From positions 1-64,000 of the forward strand of contig NZ_SLWV01000008.1 of the NCBI RefSeq assembly GCF_004345705.1: 64,000 bases of DNA. The letters are read 5' to 3'. The stretch's first letter is position 1. Each line of letters starts with the position of its first letter. Position numbers and translations under genes: made by a program. The stretch comes from Marinisporobacter balticus (GTDB taxonomy: Bacteria > Bacillota > Clostridia > Peptostreptococcales > Thermotaleaceae). Below are positions 9,650 through 18,656 of the stretch, one piece after another. Below the pieces are notes generated by a model. The model did not search any database. It worked only from the letters and a program-made list of their open reading frames with translations, and was not told the origin of the DNA.

Positions 9650-9675
9650 AGCACCATCTTTTTAAAGATCGTGCT
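9650..9675 (-). terminator. Terminator of sigI-rsgI
   Basis: A stem of AGCAC plus an AT-rich extension (9664-9675 pairing with 9650-9661) begins 8 nt after the rsgI stop and is followed by a T-rich tract on the minus strand. Confidence 0.75.
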
Positions 9676-9683
9676 CTCTCTTT

Positions 9684-10943
9684 TCAATCCTTCTTAGCCT
9701 TTTTAAGGTTCTCTTTATAAGGTTTTGTGTTTCTAGTTTCTTTAGTATTCTTTGGTTCTGTTTTCCTATTTTCTTTTAGTTTTTTTGTTACTTTTTTGTT
9801 ATTTTCTTCATTATTCATTTTTTTCATTTCCACTTTCTCTTTTTTCTGTTCCTTTTTATTCTCTTCTATTATTTCTCTTTTCTCTTTTTCAATATCTTTT
9901 TTGTTTTCTAATCTTTCTTTTTTGTTTTCTAATCTTTCTTTTTTATTTTCTTGATTGAACGTTATTTTTTCTTTTTTCTCTTCTTGTTTGTTTTCTATCT
10001 CATCTATCTTAGCTTTGTTTTTTATTTGTACTGCTTTTTTCTTTTTTTCCTTATTTTCTATAATATTTTTACTCTTATTTTCTCGATCTTGTTTTATTGC
10101 TTCCTTCTTTTCTTCTTTTGTTGTTTCCTGTTGTTTTTTTATTTTATCTTCAACCTTTTCTTTTATTTTCGTTTTTATCTTCTTTCCTTTTAATTTACCT
10201 ATTCCTTTATCTACCATTTCTTGCACCTTCATATTTTTGACCTGCTCTAATGTAATTTTTTGTTCTTTTTCCTTTGATTGTTTATAGACCTGATATTTTC
10301 CTATAGAGATCTTTTGTTTTTTTGCTTCCTTCAAATCTTTTTTATTTCCTTGTACATAGATCAAATTTAATTCTTTTAGTTTTTGATCGTCTTTCATCTT
10401 TTGTTCAATCTCCTTTTGTAGCTTATCCGATTTTTCTTTAAAATGATTCTCTACAGCAGCCGTAGCTATTAAAACTGTATTTTTTTCTTTTGTAATATAG
10501 TGTTTTTGTTTTGCATTATTAATCACAAGCAGTACGGCTTCTTCAATAGACATTCCTATAAATGTTTGATCAATTAATTCCTCCCCATCCATATTAAGCG
10601 CGCCTACATGTAGCACCTTCTTTTTTTCATTGATTTCAAATTCAATGCTTGGGTTAATGTCTATGCTGACTACCGCAGCCACACGCATAGGCTCTACGAT
10701 ATGAAACTTTCCGATCCCCGTTATTGATAAAATCATTGTAATGAAGACAGCAGCAATCAACCCTATGTTTTTAATGGTCACCCGTCTATCCTTATAAATA
10801 TCTTCTTTTACAAAAATAATTTTTTTGCCAACAACTAAATCCTCTTTCTTTATAATCTTAAGGTATTGTCCCTGATCCGTTAAAACAATTGCAAAATCTT
10901 CTTCTATTTTTAGAATACATCCTCTATAGACCACCCTCAGCAC
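9684..10943 (-). CDS. rsgI: Anti-sigma-I factor RsgI, highly charged tail
   Basis: Membrane anti-sigma factor that holds SigI inactive until an envelope signal is received. Residues 1-50 are the cytoplasmic SigI-binding domain (starts MLRVVYRGCILKIEEDFAIV), residues about 57-80 a single membrane segment, and residues about 90-180 the conserved extracellular module beginning VAAVVSIDINPSIEFEIN, which contains the Asn-Pro pair associated with autoproteolysis in RsgI proteins. Residues 190-419 are almost only K, E, N and Q, with repeated KERLENK units, predicted helical or disordered. No carbohydrate-binding module is seen, unlike many clostridial RsgI. It overlaps sigI by 20 nt, so translation is coupled. 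Confidence 0.9.
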   Translation of the reverse strand: MLRVVYRGCILKIEEDFAIVLTDQGQYLKIIKKEDLVVGKKIIFVKEDIYKDRRVTIKNIGLIAAVFITMILSITGIGKFHIVEPMRVAAVVSIDINPSIEFEINEKKKVLHVGALNMDGEELIDQTFIGMSIEEAVLLVINNAKQKHYITKEKNTVLIATAAVENHFKEKSDKLQKEIEQKMKDDQKLKELNLIYVQGNKKDLKEAKKQKISIGKYQVYKQSKEKEQKITLEQVKNMKVQEMVDKGIGKLKGKKIKTKIKEKVEDKIKKQQETTKEEKKEAIKQDRENKSKNIIENKEKKKKAVQIKNKAKIDEIENKQEEKKEKITFNQENKKERLENKKERLENKKDIEKEKREIIEENKKEQKKEKVEMKKMNNEENNKKVTKKLKENRKTEPKNTKETRNTKPYKENLKKAKKD

Positions 10944-11658
10944 CCCCTTTTGTGCTTTCTATATAGTTCCTTAGTTTTTCTAGATCACGGTCTAATATAA
11001 TTACTGTTGCAATGATAAATTTCCTACTTCTTTTTAATATTTTTGCTGTACTGTCTAACGCATTGATGAGTTTTTTACTCGGCAGACTTTTTTTTCTAAA
11101 GAGTTCTTCCTTCAATTCCTTACTTTCTGAAATGTATTTTGCGATACGTATCCCATTTGCTCTTGTATCCATATGCTTCGGTGCTTCTTGAACCAAGTCA
11201 TAAAAAGTAATCTTAAAGTCTTTTAACACATCTTCCAATTCTTGTATTTCTGTCTTCATTGCAAAACTTTCCGTAAAATCTTCTACTGCAAAATGTTTTT
11301 GTAGTTTTCCATTCTCATCTTCTTCAAATTGGCTGATTGGAATGTTTTTTCTATGTTTGCTGTTTTTTCTAAGATAATCTGTAACCCTGTTTTTTATCAC
11401 AATCTCTGCAAATCCTATGAAGCTTCCTCTGGATGCTTCATATTTATCAATCACTTCATTAAAAGCTTCTATCCCTACACTAAATTCTTCGCTATTTTCG
11501 GATTCAATATATTTATTTAATTTATCAGATACTGTCTTTATGATAAATGGTATGTAATCTTCGATCATCTTCTCTCTTTCCGCGGTATCCCCTTTTTTAA
11601 TTTTCTCAATTTTTGCTGTCAAAGAATTTATTTGAAAAAAATTCAATAGGCGCGCCAA
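10924..11658 (-). CDS. sigI: RNA polymerase sigma factor SigI
   Basis: A 244-residue sigma-70-family alternative sigma factor for heat or cell-envelope stress. Region 2 is visible in residues 15-105 (REKMIEDYIPFIIKTVSD, then FIGFAEIVIKNRVTDYLRKN), followed by the SigI-type C-terminal helix-turn-helix (SRKFIIATVIILDRDLEKLR). The gene overlaps the downstream anti-sigma gene by 20 nt, the normal sigI-rsgI arrangement. Expression is probably autoregulated, but I could not identify a convincing SigI-type promoter in the 145-nt upstream gap. Family assignment is strong because of sequence and partner gene. Confidence 0.92.
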   Translation of the reverse strand: MARLLNFFQINSLTAKIEKIKKGDTAEREKMIEDYIPFIIKTVSDKLNKYIESENSEEFSVGIEAFNEVIDKYEASRGSFIGFAEIVIKNRVTDYLRKNSKHRKNIPISQFEEDENGKLQKHFAVEDFTESFAMKTEIQELEDVLKDFKITFYDLVQEAPKHMDTRANGIRIAKYISESKELKEELFRKKSLPSKKLINALDSTAKILKRSRKFIIATVIILDRDLEKLRNYIESTKGGAEGGL

Positions 11659-11783
11659 ATTTATACACCTCCGTCTTTATAGGTATACGTAAATTAATAA
11701 AAATTTAGGTACATAGAAAATATTATTTCTTTTAGTATATATGGTAAAAACCATCCTGCAAAGAGATTGGAATAAATTAGAAA

Positions 11784-11805
11784 AAGAGATGAATTATCAT
11801 CTCTT
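11784..11805 (-). terminator. Terminator of the DUF554 gene
   Basis: A perfect 9-bp stem (AAGAGATGA and complement, 4-nt loop) overlaps the stop codon of the DUF554 gene by two bases and is followed by T residues on the minus strand. Confidence 0.75.
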
Positions 11806-12502
11806 AGTTTAAACATTTAAAGTATATTATTTTTCCTATATAGTAAATTAAAGGCATAAACATCGCTGGAAGCATATTTCCTACCTTAATTCTTCTGAAA
11901 TCAAGCATATTAAAACCTAATGCCATAATCAAAAGGCCTCCCACTGCTGACATCTCCCGTATGACATCTTCTGTCAAAAATGCTTTCATAGAAGAAGCTG
12001 CAAGCGTAATGGCGCCTTGATATAAAAATACTGCAGCAGCAGAAAATATAACCCCAATTCCCAATGTAGATGAAAATACAACAGAAGTAATTCCATCAAG
12101 AATCGATTTTGCAAAAAGCGTTTGATGATCCCCCGAAAGTCCACTTTGCAATGCCCCTACAATTGCCATCGAACCTACACAAAACAACAAGCTTGCTGTT
12201 ACAAATCCTTTTGCTACCCCTCCCTCTTGATCTCCTAGCTTATTCCCTATAAATCCTCCCATTCTATCTAAATTCTCCTCTATCCTTAGAAATTCTCCTA
12301 TAATACTTCCAATAACCATACTAAAAATCACAAGCATCATATTTTTCGTTTTTATAGCGCCCATAATCCCGATCAACAAAACACTTAAGGCATTCGCTTT
12401 TATAATCGTCTCATTATATTTCTCGGGGATTCCCCCCCTAAAAAATAGACCGATGATACTGCCTCCAATGATAGCTAATGCATTTACAATCGTCCCTAAC
12501 AT
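11804..12502 (-). CDS. DUF554 family membrane protein
   Basis: A 232-residue integral membrane protein of the DUF554 family, function not established. The start MLGTIVNALAIIGGSIIGLF is the usual family N-terminus. An open frame extends 30 codons further upstream (to 12592), but GGGGGAG lies 6 nt before the ATG at 12502 and the upstream extension does not resemble the family, so 12502 is chosen. About six hydrophobic segments are visible, including a Gly-rich repeat-like pair (GAIKTKNMMLVIFSMVIGSI and AVGGLLIMALGFNMLDF). It stands alone with its own terminator. Confidence 0.88.
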   Translation of the reverse strand: MLGTIVNALAIIGGSIIGLFFRGGIPEKYNETIIKANALSVLLIGIMGAIKTKNMMLVIFSMVIGSIIGEFLRIEENLDRMGGFIGNKLGDQEGGVAKGFVTASLLFCVGSMAIVGALQSGLSGDHQTLFAKSILDGITSVVFSSTLGIGVIFSAAAVFLYQGAITLAASSMKAFLTEDVIREMSAVGGLLIMALGFNMLDFRRIKVGNMLPAMFMPLIYYIGKIIYFKCLN

Positions 12503-12667
12503 GTCCAACTCCCCCGTTTCATACAATCCTTTTTTTTCGAATTTCATTGTATAAATATGTATTATTCTATATAAGGGATAAAATTCCTGCATTTATATAC
12601 ATTTTAATTTTTTCATATGTATAACTTGTCGTTAACGTAATATTTAGTTTTTAAATCATTGCATAAA

Positions 12668-13549
12668 CTATTTCCCAATACCTAGCTCTCTTGCATAATA
12701 AAAGAGATATTGTTGCGCAAAACCTGCATAATCTCCAAATTTTTTTTTTGCAAACACTTGTACTTGTTTCAAAGTTGCTGCGTCTGGCAAATAAAAGTAT
12801 TCCATCACCCGTTTGACCCATACATCAATTGGAAAAGCATCATACTTATTCATTGAAAATAACAAAATACAATCTGCAACCTTTGGACCTACCCCACTAA
12901 ATCTTAGTAATTCTTTTCTTGCATCTGTTGTTGATAGATTTTTCAAATCATATATTTCTATCTGTTTTTCCATAATCATTTTTGTTGTGTCTACAATATA
13001 TTTCGCACGATACCCTGTATGACTCGCCTTTATTTCTTCTATAGATTTTCCCACTAACTCCTCAGGGTTTGGAAAATCATAATATTTTTTCCCATTGTAG
13101 GTTCCTATAAATTTACCGTATCTACTGCATAGCGCTTCAATCGATTTTTTGATGAGCTTAATTGCACGATTCGATGAAATAATAAAAGAAATTAATATTT
13201 CCCATTCATCTTGGTTAAGAATTCTTATTCCTCTTCCATGTAATATAGCTTTTTCCATAATGGCATCATTTTGTGCCACGTTCTTTTTAATCCTTCCATA
13301 ATCCCGATCTAAATCAAAATAATCTATCCAAGTATTTAAAAATTCTTCCTTCGTCGTATTGTCAAAGATGATTTGTTTTCCCTTTTTTTGAATATTAATC
13401 AACTTCCCTTTTGCTACCCCTGTAAAACTATCATCCTCTTCCCTATTCCATCGAAAGCACTGTCCACACTCAAACGTATCGCTAAGTTCAAAATCTATGA
13501 TTCCCTCCACAATGACTTTTCTATGCTGTTCTTTTATTGTATATCTCAT
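12668..13549 (-). CDS. ogg: 8-oxoguanine DNA glycosylase/AP lyase, OGG1 type
   Basis: Base-excision repair enzyme that removes oxidised guanine. The 293-residue protein has an N-terminal OGG_N domain (residues 1-115, with ECGQCFRWNREE) and an HhH-GPD domain. The hairpin is FSGVGPKVADC, whose Lys is the expected Schiff-base residue, followed by the catalytic Asp in DAFPIDVWVKRVM. This is the eukaryote-like OGG1 class found in many clostridia rather than AlkA, because of the GPKVADC lysine. It appears monocistronic, with an AGGAGG motif before the ATG. A DNA-3-methyladenine glycosylase label is the likeliest alternative annotation. Confidence 0.9.
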   Translation of the reverse strand: MRYTIKEQHRKVIVEGIIDFELSDTFECGQCFRWNREEDDSFTGVAKGKLINIQKKGKQIIFDNTTKEEFLNTWIDYFDLDRDYGRIKKNVAQNDAIMEKAILHGRGIRILNQDEWEILISFIISSNRAIKLIKKSIEALCSRYGKFIGTYNGKKYYDFPNPEELVGKSIEEIKASHTGYRAKYIVDTTKMIMEKQIEIYDLKNLSTTDARKELLRFSGVGPKVADCILLFSMNKYDAFPIDVWVKRVMEYFYLPDAATLKQVQVFAKKKFGDYAGFAQQYLFYYARELGIGK

Positions 13550-13741
13550 TGTTTTTTCCTCCTACGTCTTCTTTTTTGTAAAATACAATGCTTTACAGTC
13601 ATCCTATTCATTTAAATGATTTCATAGCTTACAAAATTTTGATCTCCTGTTTAAAATTTTATCAATCTGCTTATATGTTACCCCAATTTCTTATCCATCA
13701 ATAAATTTTTGTTCTAATGATCGTATATCGTTTTTTCCTTA

Positions 13742-13770
13742 TTGAAAAAAGACACAAATTATTCTATAAT
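13742..13770 (+). promoter_or_regulatory. cobT promoter (SigA type)
   Basis: TTGAAA (13742-13747), a 17-bp spacer and TATAAT (13765-13770) precede the cobalamin riboswitch by about 20 nt. Confidence 0.75.
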
Positions 13771-13787
13771 AAAGATAGATATCTCGT

Positions 13788-13932
13788 GATAGGTGCCCAA
13801 TTAGGGAGAATAGGGAATGAAGTAAAAATCTTCAACGGTCCCACCACTGTAAAGAGGAGCTTTGCACAAAATGCCACTGAATTTTTCGGGAAGGCGTGTA
13901 AAGTGTCGATTCTAAGTCAGGAGACCTGCCTA
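13788..13932 (+). promoter_or_regulatory. Cobalamin riboswitch
   Basis: The conserved landmarks appear in order: AGGTGCC (13791), GGGAATGAAGT, CGGTCCCACCACTGTAA, GCCACTG, GGGAAGG and AGTCAGGAGACCTGCCT just before 13932. This is the adenosyl/aquocobalamin-sensing class. It lies directly upstream of a strong terminator and then cobT, so coenzyme B12 should switch cobT off by premature termination. The aptamer identity is clear; the mechanism is inferred from the terminator. Confidence 0.95.
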
Positions 13933-13959
13933 AAACGATTGAAATACGTGAATGATGGT

Positions 13960-14006
13960 AAAGTTCATGGTTTGTTTCTTATGGAAACAAACCATGAACT
14001 TTTTTT
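13960..14006 (+). terminator. Riboswitch-controlled terminator before cobT
   Basis: A perfect 19-bp stem (13960-13978 with 13984-14002) and a run of seven T form a very strong intrinsic terminator between the aptamer and the cobT ribosome binding site. It is the obvious expression platform. An antiterminator partner is not obvious by eye. Confidence 0.9.
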
Positions 14007-14026
14007 ACTTTAAAGGAGGAATCTTA

Positions 14027-15073
14027 ATGAAATTACTAAATCAAACACTCAAAAAAATAGGTTTACTCGATCAAGAAACTATGGCAAAGACAAAAAATAG
14101 AGTAGATAATCTATTTAAACCATTAGGCAGTTTAGGAAGATTAGAGGATTTAGCTGTACAACTAGCTGGCATTACAAAAAATTCTTTTCCAACTGTAGAC
14201 AAGAAAGTCATTATTGTTATGTCAGCAGATCATGGGGTCTACGTGGAAGGGGTAGCCCCTGATCCTCAAATCATAACCGCGCTGCAAACACCTAATTTTG
14301 TAAAAGGTATAACAGGCGTATGCGCTTTTGCAAAACAAGCACGCGCTGATGTAGTTGTCGTAGATATGGGCATTGCTTCAGATATTGATGAACCGAAAGT
14401 GATTAACAGAAAAATAAGATATGGCACAAGCAATATGGCAAAAGGTCCTGCCATGAGCAGGGAGGAAGCAATCAAATCTTTAGAAATAGGCATAGAAATA
14501 GCAAATGATCAGATTGATCAAGGTAAAAATTTACTCGCTACAGGGGAGATGGGCATTGGCAATACCACCCCTAGCACTGCCATATTCTCAGTAATCGGTC
14601 ATTTAGATCCTGAAACAATTGTAGGTATTGGTGCAGGACTACCTATAGAAAAGTTAAAACACAAAGCATCTGTCATAAAAAAAGCAATCGCAATCAATCA
14701 ACCGAATCCAAAAGATGCCATTGATATTCTATCAAAGGTAGGTGGGTTTGAAATAGGTGGCATGGCTGGTGTATTTATAGGCGCGGCTTCAAGACGCATA
14801 CCCATTGTTGTAGATGGATTTATCGCTACTGCTGCAGCCCTTCTTGCGATTACCATTGCCCCTAAGGTAAAAGATTTTTTGATTCCCTCTCACCATACAG
14901 CCGAACGCGGAGGCAAAATCGCAATGCAATTATTAGGACTAACGCCTTTATTTGATATAGGACTTAGGTTAGGTGAAGGTACAGGTGCAGCCCTTGCTTT
15001 TAATTTTGTAGAAGCTGCTACTTATATGGTGAAAGAAATGGCTACACGGGAAGAAGCAGGCCTTGTTATTTAG
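14027..15073 (+). CDS. cobT: Nicotinate-nucleotide-dimethylbenzimidazole phosphoribosyltransferase
   Basis: Makes alpha-ribazole phosphate for the lower loop of cobalamin. The 348-residue protein shows the family motifs FKPLGSLGRLEDLAVQLAG, MSADHGVYVEGV, GEMGIGNTTPSTA, and the C-terminal GLRLGEGTGAALAF, which contains the catalytic Glu of CobT. The frame is open upstream to 13952, but that part is the riboswitch terminator; AGGAGGA lies 6 nt before the ATG at 14027, and the family starts there. It is a single gene, with no other cobalamin genes near it, so it may serve lower-ligand attachment or remodelling of salvaged corrinoids. That role is inferred. Confidence 0.96.
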   Translation: MKLLNQTLKKIGLLDQETMAKTKNRVDNLFKPLGSLGRLEDLAVQLAGITKNSFPTVDKKVIIVMSADHGVYVEGVAPDPQIITALQTPNFVKGITGVCAFAKQARADVVVVDMGIASDIDEPKVINRKIRYGTSNMAKGPAMSREEAIKSLEIGIEIANDQIDQGKNLLATGEMGIGNTTPSTAIFSVIGHLDPETIVGIGAGLPIEKLKHKASVIKKAIAINQPNPKDAIDILSKVGGFEIGGMAGVFIGAASRRIPIVVDGFIATAAALLAITIAPKVKDFLIPSHHTAERGGKIAMQLLGLTPLFDIGLRLGEGTGAALAFNFVEAATYMVKEMATREEAGLVI

Positions 15074-15094
15074 AAATTTTTATATGAATAGCAT

Positions 15095-15138
15095 AAAAAA
15101 GCAGATAATGCATTTTTCTATGCATCCTCTGCTTTTTT
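15095..15138. terminator. Bidirectional terminator between cobT and the SLH protein gene
   Basis: AAAAAAGCAGA and TCTGCTTTTTT arms enclose an inner ATGCAT/ATGCAT pair. With A-run and T-run on the outer sides it can stop cobT (plus) and the converging SLH gene (minus). Confidence 0.85.
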
Positions 15139-15165
15139 ATATTTATTCATTTTTCAATAAAACTA

Positions 15166-16908
15166 TCAAATTTTCTCCAATAATTTTTTTACAATTACAG
15201 CTGCTTCCGCTCTTGTTGCGAAATCCTTTGGTGAAAATGCGCCTGTATCTCGCCCTTTTATGATCCCTAGTTCATAAGCTGCTTTTACATATTTAACAGC
15301 CCAAGGGCTTATATCATCGTTGTCTTTAAAAGATAGCGTAGGCAATTGTTTTATTTTATTTAAGTCGCCTTTTTTCTCATAACCTTTTATAATAAGCGCT
15401 GCAATTTCTTCTCTTTTGATCGTACGATTTGGATGAAAGGTGCCATCTCCCATCCCTTTTATAATTCCTTCTCTATAAGCGGCTTCAATATACAATGCCT
15501 TATCGGTTTTCTTGTTTACATCTTTAAAAATGACTTGATGCACTTTTGTTTTTATCCCTAAAGCTTTCACAATCATTTCTGTAAATTCTGCTCTCGTGAT
15601 TTTGTCATTAGGTTTATAACGATCATTTTCTTTTTCAGATATGATCCCTTTTTCACTTAAATCCAGTATATATTTTTGTGCCCAATGTCCTTCTATATCT
15701 ATATAGATAAATTCTTTCATCCATGCGTTTTTGTCTTTTTCATCTACTTCTGTTGTAAACGTCCATGTCTTGTTAATTACTTTTGCAACTTTATCCTTAA
15801 ATAAAATCTTTCCTTCAATGGATGCAGTATATTTTTCACCTTTTCCCAAAGGCTTCTTCGGAATGATCAATATGCTTTCCTGAAGTTTCTTATCCTTCTC
15901 TGGTGTATTGATATAGACCTCCACCATATTCCCTTTACTGTTTTTTAACGTTGCCTTTTCAATGGTCAATTTTTCAATATTATTCTTACTGAAATAAGAG
16001 AAAGAAATAGGATATCCGACTTTTCCTGATTTTCCATAAAACCTTAATGGATTGGGTATTTCATTGTTATCCCATGAAATGGGTACATGGTTTTGATTTT
16101 CTTTAGGGTAGAGAATCGTCTGATCTTTTAGATCTTTGTTTCCTCCAAAGTCAAATGTATAGTATTTATTCTTTACCCCATAGCCTAAATCTATCATAAA
16201 AGGATTTATCCATGCAATCCGATGATAAGGTGCATCCACCAAACCATCTATAGCCTCTTGATAATCTTTTTGTCCAGAACTAATATTTTCAGCTACATTG
16301 CTTCCTATATATCCAAAAGTACCTACGCGATTATAAAGCGAAATTCCAGTAAAGCCTTTATTATTCGTAGATTCATCATGATTTAATTTGTTGTTAATTG
16401 CCATATAATTAGAATGCGCCATTGCAGATGCATTTAAAGCATCATCTAATTTAAATTCTGAAAGACTTAAAAGTTTTCTATATCGATTCACATAATTTAG
16501 TGCATTTTTTTGTGCATCTGTAGTAGCAGGCAATGTATCTACTGCATTTTCACTCACGCGAAACTGCCAACTTTGCGTAATAGGCTTCCAACCTTCTAAA
16601 TGAATAGATAAATCTACTTTGTAATTCCCTTGTTTAAGGGGATTTTTAGGTTTATATGAAATGGTCTGAATGGCTGGGTCATACTGCGCATCCACTTGAT
16701 TTCCATTTAATTTCATCTCCATTTCTTTTACCTTATTGTTGTTTAAAATTAATTGTATACTTATATTTGGCTTTGATACCAACACCGTAATATCCTTTGG
16801 CTGTGGCGGAAAATAGCCTATTCCATCCTCAGCATAGCTAATCAAAAAGATTCCACTAGCCAAAAGCATAAGTACTATCAAAAGCATATATTTAAAATTG
16901 TTTTTCAT
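15166..16908 (-). CDS. CAP-domain protein with three SLH domains
   Basis: A 580-residue exported surface protein. Residues 1-27 are a signal peptide ending near LISYAED. Residues about 140-270 form a CAP/SCP-PR1 domain (NALNYVNRYRKLLSLSEFKL, SAMAHSNYMAINNKLNHDES, NVAENISSG, and YHRIAWINPFMIDLGYG). Residues about 400-580 hold three S-layer homology repeats: YIDIEGHWAQKYILDLSEKG with ITRAEF, EAAYREGIIKGMGDGTFHPN, and KAAYELGIIKGRDTGAFSPK with ATRAEAAVIV. SLH domains bind pyruvylated secondary cell-wall polymer, so the protein is probably cell-wall anchored. The CAP domain's substrate is unknown. A polysaccharide pyruvyl transferase gene lies far to the right at 59931. Confidence 0.92.
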   Translation of the reverse strand: MKNNFKYMLLIVLMLLASGIFLISYAEDGIGYFPPQPKDITVLVSKPNISIQLILNNNKVKEMEMKLNGNQVDAQYDPAIQTISYKPKNPLKQGNYKVDLSIHLEGWKPITQSWQFRVSENAVDTLPATTDAQKNALNYVNRYRKLLSLSEFKLDDALNASAMAHSNYMAINNKLNHDESTNNKGFTGISLYNRVGTFGYIGSNVAENISSGQKDYQEAIDGLVDAPYHRIAWINPFMIDLGYGVKNKYYTFDFGGNKDLKDQTILYPKENQNHVPISWDNNEIPNPLRFYGKSGKVGYPISFSYFSKNNIEKLTIEKATLKNSKGNMVEVYINTPEKDKKLQESILIIPKKPLGKGEKYTASIEGKILFKDKVAKVINKTWTFTTEVDEKDKNAWMKEFIYIDIEGHWAQKYILDLSEKGIISEKENDRYKPNDKITRAEFTEMIVKALGIKTKVHQVIFKDVNKKTDKALYIEAAYREGIIKGMGDGTFHPNRTIKREEIAALIIKGYEKKGDLNKIKQLPTLSFKDNDDISPWAVKYVKAAYELGIIKGRDTGAFSPKDFATRAEAAVIVKKLLEKI

Positions 16909-17011
16909 TTTTCATCCCTCCTCATATCTATTTTAATATATCTTTTGATAAATTATCCTAATTGTCTCTAAATTGTAATATTCGTTCATAAACCGTAATA
17001 ATATATCAATC

Positions 17012-17045
17012 AAAAAGAGAATTCCAAAACTGGAATTCTCTTTTT
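17012..17045 (-). terminator. Terminator of gdhA
   Basis: A perfect 15-bp stem (17031-17045 with 17012-17026, loop AAAC) lies about 20 nt after the gdhA stop. Its outer arms are A/T-rich on both sides, so it may act bidirectionally. Confidence 0.85.
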
Positions 17046-17066
17046 TACCTTATTTATATATATTGC

Positions 17067-18428
17067 TTAATAAGTTCCTTGTGCGTACATTGCCTCAGCA
17101 ACTTTTAAGAAGCCAGCAATATTTGCACCAGCAACTAAGTTATATCCAAATCCATATTCTTCAGACGCTTTAGCAGAATTATCATGGATATTCACCATAA
17201 TTTGATGTAATTTTTGATCTACTTCTTCTGCTGTCCAAGAGTATCTCATACTATTTTGAGCCATTTCAAGCGCAGATGTAGCAACACCACCAGCATTTGC
17301 AGCCTTAGCAGGTCCTACAAGTACACCTTTTTCTTGGAAATATTCAACCGCTTCATTTGTACAAGGCATATTCGCACCTTCACAAACAAACTTAACACCA
17401 TTTGCAACAATTTGTTTTGCATGCTCTAAGTGAATATCATTTTGTGTTGCACATGGAATTACGATATCAACTTTCACATTCCATGGTTTTTCTCCTGCAT
17501 GGAACTCAGCACCAAACTTATCTGCATAATCTTTTACTTTATCTCTACCTGAATTACGCATTTCTAGTAAGTACTCAATTTTTTCTCCAGAAACACCATC
17601 TTTATCATAGATATATCCATCTGGTCCTGATAATGTAACTACTTTACCGCCTAATTCAGTAACTTTGATTGCTGTTCCCCAAGTAACATTACCAAATCCT
17701 GATAAAGCAACTGTTTTACCTTCAAAGCTTGTCCCTTCATGCTTTAACATTTCTTGACAGAAATAAGTAATACCAAAACCTGTAGCTTCTGGTCTAATCA
17801 AGCTTCCACCATAAGCTAATCCTTTTCCTGTTAACACGCCGTTTTCAAACGCGCCTCTAATTCTTCTGTATTGTCCATAAAGGTATCCGATTTCTCTTCC
17901 ACCAACACCAATATCTCCAGCTGGAACGTCAACATCTGGTCCAATATGTCTATATAATTCTGTCATGAAGCTTTGGCAAAATCTCATAATTTCAGCATCA
18001 GATTTTCCTCTAGGATCGAAATCAGAACCACCTTTACCCCCTCCGATTGGAAGACCTGTTAATGAATTCTTTAAAATTTGCTCAAATCCTAAGAATTTAA
18101 TAATTCCAAGGTATACAGAAGGATGGAATCTAAGTCCGCCTTTATAAGGTCCAATCACGCCATTAAATTGTACTCTAAATCCACGATTTACTTGTAATTC
18201 ACCTTGATCATCAACCCATGGTACTCTGAAAATAATTTGTCTTTCAGGCTCTACAAATCTCTCTAAAAGATTTGCTTCCATATATTTTGGATTTTTTTCC
18301 ATTACTGGTTGTAGAGAAGCTAATACTTCTTCCACTGTTTGTAAAAACTCTGGCTGATCTGCATCTGTTTTTTTTACTTTCGCAATAACGTCTTCGATGT
18401 ATTTCTGTGCATTTAATTGTTTTGCCAT
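17067..18428 (-). CDS. gdhA: Glutamate dehydrogenase, hexameric
   Basis: Reversible oxidative deamination of glutamate to 2-oxoglutarate. The 453-residue protein has the catalytic GPYKGGLRFHP and GLPIGGGKGGSDFDPRGK segments, AGDIGVGGREIGYL, and the Rossmann motif SGFGNVTWGTA. The frame extends six codons further to an ATG at 18446, but that ATG precedes the AGGAGG that serves the ATG at 18428, so the shorter start is right. It likely links the hut pathway product glutamate to energy metabolism. Cofactor choice (NAD or NADP) cannot be decided by eye. It is monocistronic. Confidence 0.95.
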   Translation of the reverse strand: MAKQLNAQKYIEDVIAKVKKTDADQPEFLQTVEEVLASLQPVMEKNPKYMEANLLERFVEPERQIIFRVPWVDDQGELQVNRGFRVQFNGVIGPYKGGLRFHPSVYLGIIKFLGFEQILKNSLTGLPIGGGKGGSDFDPRGKSDAEIMRFCQSFMTELYRHIGPDVDVPAGDIGVGGREIGYLYGQYRRIRGAFENGVLTGKGLAYGGSLIRPEATGFGITYFCQEMLKHEGTSFEGKTVALSGFGNVTWGTAIKVTELGGKVVTLSGPDGYIYDKDGVSGEKIEYLLEMRNSGRDKVKDYADKFGAEFHAGEKPWNVKVDIVIPCATQNDIHLEHAKQIVANGVKFVCEGANMPCTNEAVEYFQEKGVLVGPAKAANAGGVATSALEMAQNSMRYSWTAEEVDQKLHQIMVNIHDNSAKASEEYGFGYNLVAGANIAGFLKVAEAMYAQGTY

Positions 18429-18656
18429 TTTCTTAAACCTCCTCATGATATAAATACTTTATATTTTGTGTGTTTCATCATGTCAATGTGATTATAGCAC
18501 AACCCTATGTCTTTGTAAACGTTATCATTTATATTCATTTACACATCGACGTACAAAAAAACTGAATATATAGAAAATTGAATAACGCACACAAAATGTA
18601 TTCCTGTAGATTTATATTTTGTATGCGATGTGTAGGACATTTTGTATAAATATTAA

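Noticed and set aside
9727..10287. Overlapping plus-strand frames rich in F, L, S and Y opposite rsgI
   Set aside because: They are the complement of the K/E-rich RsgI tail and have no independent support.
13717..14013. 98-codon plus-strand frame before cobT
   Set aside because: It covers the cobalamin riboswitch and its terminator, which explain the sequence.
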